Source: an uncultured Prevotellaceae bacterium (GTDB lineage Bacteria; Bacteroidota; Bacteroidia; Bacteroidales; Muribaculaceae). Taken from it: a stretch of 64,000 bases of DNA. Shown here in pieces: positions 47,063 through 55,569 of the stretch. The notes under the pieces were generated by a model, which did not search any database, was not told the origin of the DNA, and saw only the letters and a list, made by a program, of their open reading frames with translations. How positions within the stretch are numbered: the stretch's first letter is position 1; every line of letters begins with the position of its first letter. The DNA lies in assembly GCA_900319525.1 (NCBI GenBank), contig ONOU01000014.1:99480-163479 (forward strand). Reading direction: 5' to 3'. The position numbers were made by a program, and so were the translations under genes.

Positions 47063-48215
47063 CAACGACTGGATAAAACAACTGCAAGACAAGATGGACG
47101 GCCACAAGGAGGCCGTCCCCAACGGGCTGTGGCAGGACATCGAGGCTCGCATTCAGCCCAATAAAGTGATGCCCGTTTGGCGCCGCTATGCCGCAGCCGC
47201 AGCGGTTGTCCTTGCTGTCATTGGCACTGGCAGCCTCTTGTGGAACAGAGATAACGACACATCTGTCGAAAAAAACACAACCACTATGACCAGAGTTGAG
47301 GGGAATGCTCCAGAGCCCGAAGTCCTCGCCCAGAACGACGTCACCAGCCCTGCTGTTGATGAACCGGTCGCCTCCCATCATGCCATTCATGCTGTTTCCG
47401 TCATTAAGTCACCAGCTACTGGCCTCATTAACGACACAGCCAAGGCTGTGCCCCAAACTGCCAGCGATAACCAGCCGAGGAGGGATGAAATGGCCCATGA
47501 AACAAATCCGTCACTAGAGGCACCTGAAGACAACGAGCCGGCGCTTGCATTCATTGGTGAAGGGTCCGTCCAGCCATCTCCAGTCAACAGCATCCGGTGC
47601 CTGTCCCGCAAAAGGGAGCCGATAAGCATCGGATTGTTTGCTTCTAACGCTGTCGTCACTCCAAAATTGGAGAAGACAGGACTTTTTACGGCTTCTCTGA
47701 TGAGTGATACGTATGGTACTCCCATATCGGTGTACACCTATACCAAGCATTACAAGCCTGTCACCCTAGGTGCCAGCGTGCGTGTCCCCATTGGCGGGCG
47801 ATGGTCTATTACCAGTGGGTTGACATATTCACGCCTCAAGTCCAAAACAACAATTCAAGACACCTACCAAGAACAGGTATTGCACTATGTGGGAGTTCCA
47901 TTGGGAGTCATATACTCCATTTGGAGCTATAAGCACTTCAACGTCTATGCCACAGGTGGCATCCAGGCCGATTTTAACGTCAAAGCGACGCTTAAAAAAA
48001 ACACCTTGCTTGATGTGACCAGCATAGGTAAAGACCGAGTGCAGTTCTCGGCCTTGGCCGGTCCGGGCTTGCAGTTCGACCTGTTGCAGAGCCTCGGAAT
48101 CTACTTTGAGCCGACAGTCCGCTATTATTTTGACAACGGCAGCGGAGTTGACAACTATTTCAAGGACAAGCCTTGGAACATCAACTTGAATGCCGGCTTG
48201 CGACTTTCCTTGTAA
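47052..48215 (+). CDS. Anti-sigma-like membrane protein fused to an outer-membrane beta-barrel
   Basis: A 387-residue protein of two unlike parts. The N-terminal 45 residues (MTDNDWIKQLQDKMDGHKEA, then VPNGLWQDIEARIQP) look like a cytoplasmic anti-sigma segment, followed by one membrane helix (about 46-62, AAAAAVVLAVIGTGSLLW). A disordered region of 110 residues leads to a C-terminal PorT/OmpA-like beta-barrel (about 210-387) with strands such as YKPVTLGASVRVPIGGRWSI and a final NINLNAGLRLSL. It overlaps the ECF sigma gene, so it is probably its regulator. Whether one chain spans both membranes or is cut is unknown. Confidence 0.78.
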   Translation: MMTDNDWIKQLQDKMDGHKEAVPNGLWQDIEARIQPNKVMPVWRRYAAAAAVVLAVIGTGSLLWNRDNDTSVEKNTTTMTRVEGNAPEPEVLAQNDVTSPAVDEPVASHHAIHAVSVIKSPATGLINDTAKAVPQTASDNQPRRDEMAHETNPSLEAPEDNEPALAFIGEGSVQPSPVNSIRCLSRKREPISIGLFASNAVVTPKLEKTGLFTASLMSDTYGTPISVYTYTKHYKPVTLGASVRVPIGGRWSITSGLTYSRLKSKTTIQDTYQEQVLHYVGVPLGVIYSIWSYKHFNVYATGGIQADFNVKATLKKNTLLDVTSIGKDRVQFSALAGPGLQFDLLQSLGIYFEPTVRYYFDNGSGVDNYFKDKPWNINLNAGLRLSL

Positions 48216-48313
48216 TAACAGTTTTCTGTTTCTAAGGCATCGCTCTACCTGCTAGACGGAGTACTGCACCTTGTGCTGCAAGACGCCCGAGCTATGGAAA
48301 TTGATGGCATGAC

Positions 48314-48324
48314 GATGCAAGATT
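48314..48324 (+). promoter_or_regulatory. Shared motif GATGCAAGATT, copy 2, before the serpin gene
   Basis: Same 11 bases as before the sigma factor gene, 55 bases upstream of the serpin ATG. Flanks are also alike (CATG before, GTC after). Confidence 0.4.
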
Positions 48325-48378
48325 GTGTCAGAATGTTGTTTAACTGATAGAAACTATTCAAACATCAATATGATAACA

Positions 48379-49653
48379 ATGGAAAAATTCTGGAAAAATC
48401 TGGCTATCGCATCACTGATGCTGGTAGCGATGACATCGTGCAGCAGCGATGAGGATGTAACCATCGGCGAAGACGAGGTTGTACAGTTGTGCGACATGCC
48501 AACTCCCATCCAGCTCACCGAAGCGCAAAAGCAGATGCGCGACAACAACAATGAGTTTGCATGGCGTCTGTTCCGCACCTTGCAGGAAGCTGACGACAGC
48601 CATAGCAGCAGCATCGTGTCGCCCCTGAGCGTGACCTACCTGCTCGGGATGATGGATGCGGGCGCCGCCGGCAGCACACGCGACGAAATCACCGACGTGC
48701 TGGGGTTCGGTAACGATGTGGCAGCCGTCAACGAGTACTGCAAGACCATGATTGACTGCAGTGCCATTGCCGATCCTGCCGCGACAGTAAAAACGGCCAA
48801 CTGCATCGATGTGAATTCCGCCAAGGGCATCAATCTGTTCCCGCAATTTGTCGAGAACATGAAGCATTACTATTATGCTCAAATCGACGCCCTGGATTTC
48901 ACCAAGGGCAGCTCCCTCGACAAGATCAACAGCTGGTGCAACGACAACACCGACGGCATGATTCCCTCGATCCTTGACCAGCTCAATCCCGACCAGGCGA
49001 TGGTCATGCTCAACGCCATCTATTTTAAGGCAAACTGGAACGCGAGATTTGACAAAAAGTACACACGCAAGATGGACTTCACCCTCCCCAATGGCACAAC
49101 CGCCAAGCGTGACCTCATGCACATCAAGGTCCGCACGTTCTACGGCCAGAGCGATAGCTGCTCGGTTCTGCGTCTCCCCTTTGGCAGCGGAGCCTATGGC
49201 ATGTATATCCTGCTCCCAGCCGAGGGCGTGAGCCTTGAGGAACTCATCCAGGGCATGAGCTTCCAGGACCTGAATGCGTACATGAACATTCGCTACAACC
49301 TAGTCATGGGGGACATCGATGTCCTGTTGCCAAAATTCGAGACCTCAAGCGAAACCCAACTGATCAAACCGCTCAGCGACATGGGCATCAAATCGGCATT
49401 TGACCCCTTCGGTTCCGATTTCTCAAACATGACGAATGTTCCGCTGTACGTATCCGAAATGCTGCAAAAAGCCAAAATCGAGGTCAACGAAGATGGAGCC
49501 AAGGCGGCCGCTGTCACCATGGCGGGTTTTGTATTTACAAGTATAGAGCCTTACCAAAATATCGACTTCCATGCCACCCGTCCCTTCCTGTATCTCATCG
49601 TGGAGGAGAGCACACGGTCGATCTTCTTTATCGGAACCTATCAGGGGAGTTAA
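48379..49653 (+). CDS. Serpin-family lipoprotein
   Basis: A 424-residue serine protease inhibitor of the envelope or cell surface. A lipoprotein signal (MEKFWKNLAIASLMLVAMTSC) precedes the serpin fold: EFAWRLFRTLQ, SSSIVSPLSVTYLLGMMDAG, TVKTANCIDVNSAKGINLFP, AMVMLNAIYFKANW, and FHATRPFLYLIVEESTRSIF close to the end. The hinge of the reactive loop, EVNEDGAKAAAVTMAG, keeps small residues, as in inhibitory members that trap proteases; the loop then runs FVFTSIEPYQN. Gut bacterial serpins act on host or bacterial proteases. The frame is open to a GTG at 48325 and an ATG at 48370; the ATG at 48379 gives the cleanest signal peptide. Confidence 0.9.
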   Translation: MEKFWKNLAIASLMLVAMTSCSSDEDVTIGEDEVVQLCDMPTPIQLTEAQKQMRDNNNEFAWRLFRTLQEADDSHSSSIVSPLSVTYLLGMMDAGAAGSTRDEITDVLGFGNDVAAVNEYCKTMIDCSAIADPAATVKTANCIDVNSAKGINLFPQFVENMKHYYYAQIDALDFTKGSSLDKINSWCNDNTDGMIPSILDQLNPDQAMVMLNAIYFKANWNARFDKKYTRKMDFTLPNGTTAKRDLMHIKVRTFYGQSDSCSVLRLPFGSGAYGMYILLPAEGVSLEELIQGMSFQDLNAYMNIRYNLVMGDIDVLLPKFETSSETQLIKPLSDMGIKSAFDPFGSDFSNMTNVPLYVSEMLQKAKIEVNEDGAKAAAVTMAGFVFTSIEPYQNIDFHATRPFLYLIVEESTRSIFFIGTYQGS

Positions 49654-49681
49654 GAGTTAAGAGATAAGAGATTTATAGTAA

Positions 49682-49716
49682 AAAAGTTGTCAAGGGAGGC
49701 CTTGACAACTTTTTTT
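49682..49716. terminator. Two-way terminator between serpin and a leftward gene
   Basis: AAGTTGTCAAGG and CCTTGACAACTT form a perfect stem with loop GAGG or shorter; runs of A before and T after make it work in both directions for two convergent genes. Confidence 0.9.
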
Positions 49717-49741
49717 AATCTAGTCTTTGTTAACCGTTGAC

Positions 49742-50191
49742 TTATTCGGGATTGGTCTTGATCTCGTAGATGACCTTGGCGGCCTCGGCTACGGTCTCGA
49801 TGGGAGAACCGGAGGGGATAACGCTCTCGGTATTGGCCATGTCGGGGTTGGCATACTGGTCGATAATGTTGCCCTGCTCATCATATACCGATACCTGAAC
49901 GATATTGAAGTTGTTCCAGTCGTCGGTGAACTTGTAGAGGGTCAGCTTGTAGGCCACAGTCTTGTCGTAGCCACGGTCACGCGTGTAGAACTCACGCGAC
50001 TCAGGCAGGTCAAAAGAATTGCGCACCCAGACCAGAAAACTCACACCTCCATCGGCAGTGGTGATATCGGGATTTACCGCAAGGGTCTCACCCCCATCAG
50101 ACAGCACGTCAAACCAGTCGGCAGCATTGGCCGTCGGGGCAACCACAAACAGCGCAACCAGCGCTATGAGGTTTATAAAGAATTTCTTCAT
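49742..50191 (-). CDS. Small exported protein, adhesin E-like
   Basis: A 149-residue protein with a signal peptide (MKKFFINLIALVALFVVAPT, cut after ANA). The mature part (ADWFDVLSDGGETLAVNPDI, SFLVWVRNSFDL, AYKLTLYKFTDDWNNFNIVQ and VSVYDEQGNIIDQY) has the length and strand pattern of surface-adhesin protein E-like domains: a W near the start, a D followed by a V-W-V strand, and a final query-like VSVYDEQGN strand. That is a weak resemblance; the function is unknown. Starts three codons upstream are possible. Confidence 0.68.
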   Translation of the reverse strand: MKKFFINLIALVALFVVAPTANAADWFDVLSDGGETLAVNPDITTADGGVSFLVWVRNSFDLPESREFYTRDRGYDKTVAYKLTLYKFTDDWNNFNIVQVSVYDEQGNIIDQYANPDMANTESVIPSGSPIETVAEAAKVIYEIKTNPE

Positions 50192-50234
50192 CGTCGTCAA
50201 TCTTACTTATTGTAAATAATGATTAGTTGTGCGG

Positions 50235-50242
50235 CAAAGGTA
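50235..50242 (-). promoter_or_regulatory. -7 promoter box for the leftward small exported protein
   Basis: CAAAGGTA reads TACCTTTG leftward, with a CAA (TTG leftward) at 22-base spacing, 44 bases before the start. Confidence 0.55.
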
Positions 50243-50367
50243 TAAAATAATCATTGTTTGGCTGCAAGAGATGGACAACTTTTTGATTCATTTTTATTAA
50301 AATGTTATCCAAAATGGGAGATTTGACTGTTTTGCGAGAATGCGTTTATCAAAAAATGTCTAAAAAA

Positions 50368-50399
50368 TTTGCACAATTCAACCAGTCGTTATACCTTTG
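50368..50399 (+). promoter_or_regulatory. Promoter of a tiny transcription unit
   Basis: TTTG (50368-50371), 20 bases, TACCTTTG (50392-50399): full consensus. A terminator follows at 50432. Confidence 0.82.
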
Positions 50400-50404
50400 C
50401 AGCA

Positions 50405-50461
50405 ATATGATACTTTTTTCCTAGCAAGGCAGCTTCGTCGTGAGACGAGGCGCTTTTTTTA
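50405..50461 (+). ncRNA. Putative 55-base small RNA
   Basis: Bounded by the promoter at 50368-50399 and a strong terminator: GCTTCGTC (50432-50439), loop GTGA, GACGAGGC (50444-50451), then a T-run to 50459. It holds only a five-codon frame (ATG ATA CTT TTT TCC TAG). A second full promoter for the mutase gene lies downstream, so this unit is separate, either a small RNA or an attenuated leader. Confidence 0.5.
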
Positions 50462-50491
50462 TCCACCCAGCTGATAAAAGTCCCTAAAAAC

Positions 50492-50523
50492 TTTGATGCA
50501 TTGCAGAATTTGCAGTAACTTTG
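50492..50523 (+). promoter_or_regulatory. Promoter of the phosphosugar mutase gene
   Basis: TTTG (50492-50495), 20 bases, TAACTTTG (50516-50523): full consensus, leader about 49 bases. Confidence 0.82.
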
Positions 50524-50578
50524 GCAGTTTGAAGAGACATTAACAATATCAGAACATAAATATTAAACCTTTTCGAGT

Positions 50579-52333
50579 ATGTACGACGAGAAATTATTAC
50601 AGGAAGTGACCGCAAAGGCCCAGACGTGGCTCAGTGACAGTTATGACGAGCAAACGCGCGCCGAGGTACAGGCAATGCTCGACAACGAGGACAAGACCGA
50701 ACTTGTCGAGTCGTTCTACAAGATCCTCGAGTTTGGCACTGGAGGCCTGCGCGGCATCATGGGTGCCGGCTGCAACCGCATGAACATCTACACCGTGGGC
50801 AGCGCGACCCAGGGTCTTGCCAACTACCTGAAAGAGGCTTTCAAGGACCTGGGACGACAGATCTCGGTTGTCGTGGGTCATGACGTGCGCAACAACAGCC
50901 GCTTGTTTGCCGAGACCGTTGCCAACATCTTCAGCGCCAACGGCATCAAGGTCTATCTGTTTGAGGGTCCGCGCCCCACTCCCGAGGTGAGCTATGCCAT
51001 CCGTCGCCTGGGCTGCCAGAGCGGTGTGAACATCACGGCCTCGCACAACCCCAAGATCTACAACGGCTACAAGGCCTACTGGGACGACGGTGCACAGGTT
51101 GTCGCTCCCCACGACGTGAACATCATCAATCACGTGAACGCCATCGAGGACGTGCGTGACATCAAGTTCAACGGCAATCCCGACCTGATCCAGATCATCG
51201 GCGAGGACATCGACGCTCCCTACATCGAGGACATCGCCACCCTGTCGCTCAGCCCCGAGGTCAACAAGAAATACCACGACCTGAAGATTGTCTATACCCC
51301 CATCCACGGCGTGGGCCGTTACATCGTGCCCCGCTCGATTGAGCGCTGGGGCTTTGACAACATCATCCACGTGCCCGAGCAGGACGTGATGAGCGGCGAG
51401 TTCCCCACCGTGGAATCACCCAACCCCGAGAATCCCAGCGCCATGGCCATGGCAATCGCCAAGGCCGAGGAAGTGGATGCCGACCTGGTACTGGCCAGCG
51501 ACCCCGATGCCGACCGCATCGGTCTGGTGATCAAGAACACCAAGGGCAAATATGAGCTTGTGAACGGCAACCAAATCCAGATCATCTTCCTCTACTACCT
51601 GATGGTGCGCAACCGCGAGTTGGGCCGCCTGACCGGCGACGAGTACATCGTCAAGACCATCGTCACCAGCGAGACCATCGCCAAGATTGCCCGCAAGGAG
51701 GGCATCAAGATGTTTGACTGCTACACTGGCTTCAAGTGGATTGCAACCGTCATGCGCGAGATGGAAGGCAAGGGACGCTACCTGGGTGGTGGCGAGGAGA
51801 GCTACGGCTTCCTGCCCGAGACCTTTGCCCGCGACAAGGACTCGGTTTCGTCCATCCCCCTAATGTGTGAGATCGCTGCTTGGGCCAAGGACAAGGGCAT
51901 GACCCTGAACGACTTGTTCATTGACCTATACATCAACTACGGCTACAGCAAGGAGCGCGGCATCAGCGTCGTTCGTCCCGGCAAGAGCGGTGCCGACGAG
52001 ATTGCCCAGATGATGGTGAACTTCCGCGAGAACCCGCAGCAGACCATCGACGGCTCTCCCGTAGTGCTCATCAAGGACTTCCAGAAACTCGAGCAGCGCG
52101 ATATGCGCACCGGCGAGGTCACCAAGCTCGACATGCCCGTGACCAGCAACGTGCTCCAGTATTACACCGAGGACGGCACCAAGGTATCCATCCGTCCCTC
52201 GGGCACCGAGCCCAAGATCAAGTTCTACATCGAGGTGCATGACACCCTCGACAAAAAGGAGAACTACGATGCCAAGAACGAGTGGGCCGACCAGAAAATC
52301 GACCGCATCTGCCAGTCGCTGGGCATCGCGTGA
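50579..52333 (+). CDS. Phosphoglucomutase / phosphomannomutase (alpha-D-phosphohexomutase)
   Basis: Interconverts hexose 1- and 6-phosphates in the cytoplasm. The 584 residues fit the long PgcA-type branch. Order of sites: GTGGLRGIMGAGCNRMN (substrate loop), TASHNPKIYNGYKAYWDDGA with the phosphoserine, DPDADRIGL (Mg site), GGGEESYGFLPETFARDKD (sugar specificity loop) and RPSGTEPKIKFYIEV (phosphate loop). It is a one-gene unit with its own promoter. Glucose, mannose or another hexose cannot be told apart by eye. Confidence 0.94.
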   Translation: MYDEKLLQEVTAKAQTWLSDSYDEQTRAEVQAMLDNEDKTELVESFYKILEFGTGGLRGIMGAGCNRMNIYTVGSATQGLANYLKEAFKDLGRQISVVVGHDVRNNSRLFAETVANIFSANGIKVYLFEGPRPTPEVSYAIRRLGCQSGVNITASHNPKIYNGYKAYWDDGAQVVAPHDVNIINHVNAIEDVRDIKFNGNPDLIQIIGEDIDAPYIEDIATLSLSPEVNKKYHDLKIVYTPIHGVGRYIVPRSIERWGFDNIIHVPEQDVMSGEFPTVESPNPENPSAMAMAIAKAEEVDADLVLASDPDADRIGLVIKNTKGKYELVNGNQIQIIFLYYLMVRNRELGRLTGDEYIVKTIVTSETIAKIARKEGIKMFDCYTGFKWIATVMREMEGKGRYLGGGEESYGFLPETFARDKDSVSSIPLMCEIAAWAKDKGMTLNDLFIDLYINYGYSKERGISVVRPGKSGADEIAQMMVNFRENPQQTIDGSPVVLIKDFQKLEQRDMRTGEVTKLDMPVTSNVLQYYTEDGTKVSIRPSGTEPKIKFYIEVHDTLDKKENYDAKNEWADQKIDRICQSLGIA

Positions 52334-52446
52334 TTAGGCGTTAGGCTTTAGGTTTTAGGCTTTTGACTTGACAACCTGAAACCCAATTCATAAAAAGGAC
52401 CATTATCAATAAACCAAATAAAAACAATTTTAAAAACATCGATTTT

Positions 52447-54081
52447 ATGTCAGAAAAGATTCAGACTTTAAGAGATTCTGCTGCAATGCGCTGGACAGCG
52501 CTACTGTTGCTCGCACTGGGCATGTTCTGCAGCTACATTTTCATGGACATCCTGTCTCCCATCAAGGACTTGCTGGAGTCCTCTCCCAACCTTGCATGGA
52601 GTTCAACGGCATTCGGTACCGAGGAGAGCGCCGAGGTATTCCTCAACGTGTTTGTGTTCTTCCTGATTTTTGCCGGTATCATCCTCGATAAGATGGGCGT
52701 GCGCTTCACTGCCGTCCTCTCGGGTGCAGTGATGCTTATCGGTGCCATCATCAAGTGGTATGCCGTGACCGACGCCTTTGTGGGCACGGCTCTCGAGACC
52801 TGGTTCACCAACAACCTGAACTATATTCCCGTCTTTGACGAGCTGGGCGTGTCACCCTTCTATGAGGGCATGCCTGCCAGCGCCAAATTGGCCGCCTGCG
52901 GCTTCATGCTCTTTGGCTGCGGTGTCGAGATGGCCGGCATTACCGTCAGCCGTGGTATCGTGAAGTGGTTCAAGGGCCGCGAGATGGCACTGGCGATGGG
53001 TAGTGAGATGGCATTGGCCCGCCTGGGTGTCGCCACCTGTATGATCTTCTCGCCCTACTTCGCCAAGTTGGGTGGCAACATCAGCGTTAGCCGCGCCGTT
53101 GCCTTTGGTGTAGTACTGATGTGCATCGCTCTGATAATGTTCATTGTTTACTTCTTCATGGACAGCAAGCTCGACAAGCAGACTGGCGAGGCCGAGGAGA
53201 AGGACGATCCCTTCAAGGTCAGCGACATTGGCAAGATTCTCACCAACAAGGGTTTCTGGCTGGTATCGCTGCTGTGCGTACTCTACTACAGCGCCATCTT
53301 CCCCTTCCAGAAGTATGCCGTGAATATGCTGCAATGCAACCTCACGCTCGTTGAACCCGCCGAGGGCTCATTCTGGGCTGGTGACTCGGTAGCCATCTGG
53401 CAATATATCATCATGATCGTTGTTGCCGCAACCGCCTTCATGAGCAACTTCATGAAGAAGAGCAAGAGTGCCAAGTCTGGCCTGCTGTGCGTATCGATTA
53501 TCGCGCTGATCTGCTACTGCTACATGGGTTACATGCGCCAGAGCGCCGAGAGCGTCTTTGCCGTATTCCCCCTGCTGGCTGTGGGCATCACCCCCATCCT
53601 GGGTAACTATGTTGACCACAAGGGTAAAGCCGCTTCGATGCTCGTGCTGGGTTCGTTGCTGCTCATCTTCTGCCACTTGACATTTGCCTTCATCCTGCCG
53701 ATGTTCAAGAGCAGCACCGTGGGCGGCATCATCATCGCCTACATCACCATCCTCGTGCTTGGTGCCTCGTTCTCGCTGGTACCCGCCGCACTGTGGCCCA
53801 GCGTTCCCAAGCTGGTGGACTCCAAGATCATCGGTAGCGCCTACGCGCTGATTTTCTGGATTCAGAACATCGGTCTGTGGCTCTTCCCGCTGGCCATCGG
53901 CAAGGTGCTGGACAAGACCAATCCCGGTGTGACCGATCCCACCCAGTACAACTACACGTGGCCGCTCGTGATGCTGGCCTGCCTGGGTATCGCAGCCCTG
54001 CTCATCGGTCTGTACCTCAAGGTGGTTGACCGCCAGAAGCACCTCGGCCTCGAGGAGCCCAACATCAAGCCAGAGGCATAA
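52447..54081 (+). CDS. MFS transporter, first of a tandem pair
   Basis: A 544-residue inner-membrane transporter of the major facilitator superfamily with about twelve helices and an enlarged periplasmic loop after helix 3 (about 115-145). ILDKMGVRFTAVLSG matches the loop 2-3 MFS motif region (G..aDr.G.r), and LGASFSLVPAALWPSVPKLV is the equivalent in the second half. Cytoplasmic loop 6-7 is charged (DSKLDKQTGEAEEKDDPFKV). The substrate is unknown. Its neighbour at 54179 is a shorter paralogue with the same motifs, so the pair arose by duplication. Confidence 0.88.
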   Translation: MSEKIQTLRDSAAMRWTALLLLALGMFCSYIFMDILSPIKDLLESSPNLAWSSTAFGTEESAEVFLNVFVFFLIFAGIILDKMGVRFTAVLSGAVMLIGAIIKWYAVTDAFVGTALETWFTNNLNYIPVFDELGVSPFYEGMPASAKLAACGFMLFGCGVEMAGITVSRGIVKWFKGREMALAMGSEMALARLGVATCMIFSPYFAKLGGNISVSRAVAFGVVLMCIALIMFIVYFFMDSKLDKQTGEAEEKDDPFKVSDIGKILTNKGFWLVSLLCVLYYSAIFPFQKYAVNMLQCNLTLVEPAEGSFWAGDSVAIWQYIIMIVVAATAFMSNFMKKSKSAKSGLLCVSIIALICYCYMGYMRQSAESVFAVFPLLAVGITPILGNYVDHKGKAASMLVLGSLLLIFCHLTFAFILPMFKSSTVGGIIIAYITILVLGASFSLVPAALWPSVPKLVDSKIIGSAYALIFWIQNIGLWLFPLAIGKVLDKTNPGVTDPTQYNYTWPLVMLACLGIAALLIGLYLKVVDRQKHLGLEEPNIKPEA

Positions 54082-54106
54082 TCATCAAGCGATCAAACTA
54101 ATCACT

Positions 54107-54151
54107 AGGGACTTTAAGGACCTTAAAGACTTTAAGGACTTTAAAGTCCCT
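54107..54151. repeat. Inverted repeat with internal GACTTTAAG units between the MFS genes
   Basis: AGGGACTTTAA (54107-54117) and TTAAAGTCCCT (54141-54151) are perfect inverted arms. Between them GACCTTAAA and GACTTTAAG units repeat about every 9-10 bases. It could fold in RNA and separate the expression of the two transporter genes. Confidence 0.85.
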
Positions 54152-54178
54152 ATAATATGAAACCGAAAACCAAGTAAC

Positions 54179-55549
54179 ATGAGAGAACAGGTAAGAGAAA
54201 CGATTGCCAGTAAGGCATGGGCACGATGGACCGTGCTCGCTATTGTGTCGTTCACGATGATGGCAGGCTACGTCGTGGCCAAGGAGATGTCACCGTTGCA
54301 GTACATGCTCGAACAGACAGCGGGCAACGGCGGCATGGGCTGGACGAGCGGCGAGTTTGGCATCTTTGCAGGGTCACGCGGTTTTTTCAATGTGTTCCTA
54401 TTGATGCTCTTTGTGGGCGGCATCATCCTCGACAAGATGGGCGTGCGCTTCACGGGCATCCTCTCATGTGTGCTGATGCTGACAGGTGCAGCAGCCGTCT
54501 ATGGCACCATCACTTACACTTCTCCCGACCCGATGTGGAACGTGCCCCTGCTGGGCAACATCAAGCGCCAGGTCGCATTGGCTGCGCTGGGGTTTGCCTT
54601 TTTCGGCATCGGTTATGAGATGTGCGGTATTACCGTGTCCAAGGTCGTGGTGCGCTGGTTCTCCGGTAAAGAGATGGCCCTCGCGATGGGACTGCAGGTG
54701 GCCATGGCACGACTGGGCACAGCGCTAGCACTCAACTTCAGCCTGCCCATTGCTCTGAATTGGGGCTTGCCCAAGCCGCTGCTCATCGGCGTGTTCAGCG
54801 TGGGTGTGGGACTTATTGCCTATCTCTATTACTGCACGATGGACCGTCGCCTCGACAAGGAACAAGGCAAGCAAGACACGTCACAAGGCGAAGACGAGAA
54901 ATTCCATTTTGCCGACATGAAGATCACCATCAAGAATCCAGGATTCTGGCTGATCACCTTGCTGTGCATGTTCTACTACTCGGCACTCTACCCATTCCTC
55001 GACTTCGCGACCAAGCTGATGATTTCCAAGTATGGCGTTGAGGCTCAGTTAGCAGGTGCCATCCCCTCGATTCTCCCCTACACCAGCATTGTGCTCACGC
55101 CACTCTTTGGTGCCTGGTTTGACAACAAGGGTCGCGGAGCCACGATGATGGTCATTGGCAGTGTGTTGCTGACCATCACGTTGTTTGTATTTGCCATGCC
55201 GCTCAACTCCAGCTGGATTGCCGTGACACTGATGTGCGTGCTGGGCATCGCCTTCTCGCTGCTGCCCGCAGCCCTGTGGCCCGCTGTGCCCAAGATTGTC
55301 CCGATGAAGCAATTAGGCACGTCCTATTCTATCATTTATTACATACAGAATATCGGCCTCATGCTCATCCCTATTGTCATCGGCAAAGTACTGGAGCGCA
55401 ATACCGTCGGTGAGCAAGTGGACTATACCCACTCGCTCGTCATCTTTGGCATTATCGGCATCTGTGCCATCGCCACTGCAACGGCCCTGTTGTGGATGGA
55501 CCGCCGCCGTCACTACGGCCTGGAGGATCCGAATATAGATAAGAGATAA
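54179..55549 (+). CDS. MFS transporter, second of a tandem pair
   Basis: A 456-residue, twelve-helix transporter, paralogous to the preceding gene: MSPLQYMLEQ, ILDKMGVRFTGIL, EMCGITVSKVVVRWFSGKEM and LPAALWPAVPKIVPMKQLGT all have counterparts there. It lacks the long periplasmic loop. GKEMALAMGLQVAMARLGTA is the conserved helix 4-5 region. The substrate is unknown. It ends 20 bases before the nitroreductase fusion gene, so they probably share a transcript. Confidence 0.88.
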   Translation: MREQVRETIASKAWARWTVLAIVSFTMMAGYVVAKEMSPLQYMLEQTAGNGGMGWTSGEFGIFAGSRGFFNVFLLMLFVGGIILDKMGVRFTGILSCVLMLTGAAAVYGTITYTSPDPMWNVPLLGNIKRQVALAALGFAFFGIGYEMCGITVSKVVVRWFSGKEMALAMGLQVAMARLGTALALNFSLPIALNWGLPKPLLIGVFSVGVGLIAYLYYCTMDRRLDKEQGKQDTSQGEDEKFHFADMKITIKNPGFWLITLLCMFYYSALYPFLDFATKLMISKYGVEAQLAGAIPSILPYTSIVLTPLFGAWFDNKGRGATMMVIGSVLLTITLFVFAMPLNSSWIAVTLMCVLGIAFSLLPAALWPAVPKIVPMKQLGTSYSIIYYIQNIGLMLIPIVIGKVLERNTVGEQVDYTHSLVIFGIIGICAIATATALLWMDRRRHYGLEDPNIDKR

Positions 55550-55569
55550 AAGTTATTTAACCAATATTC

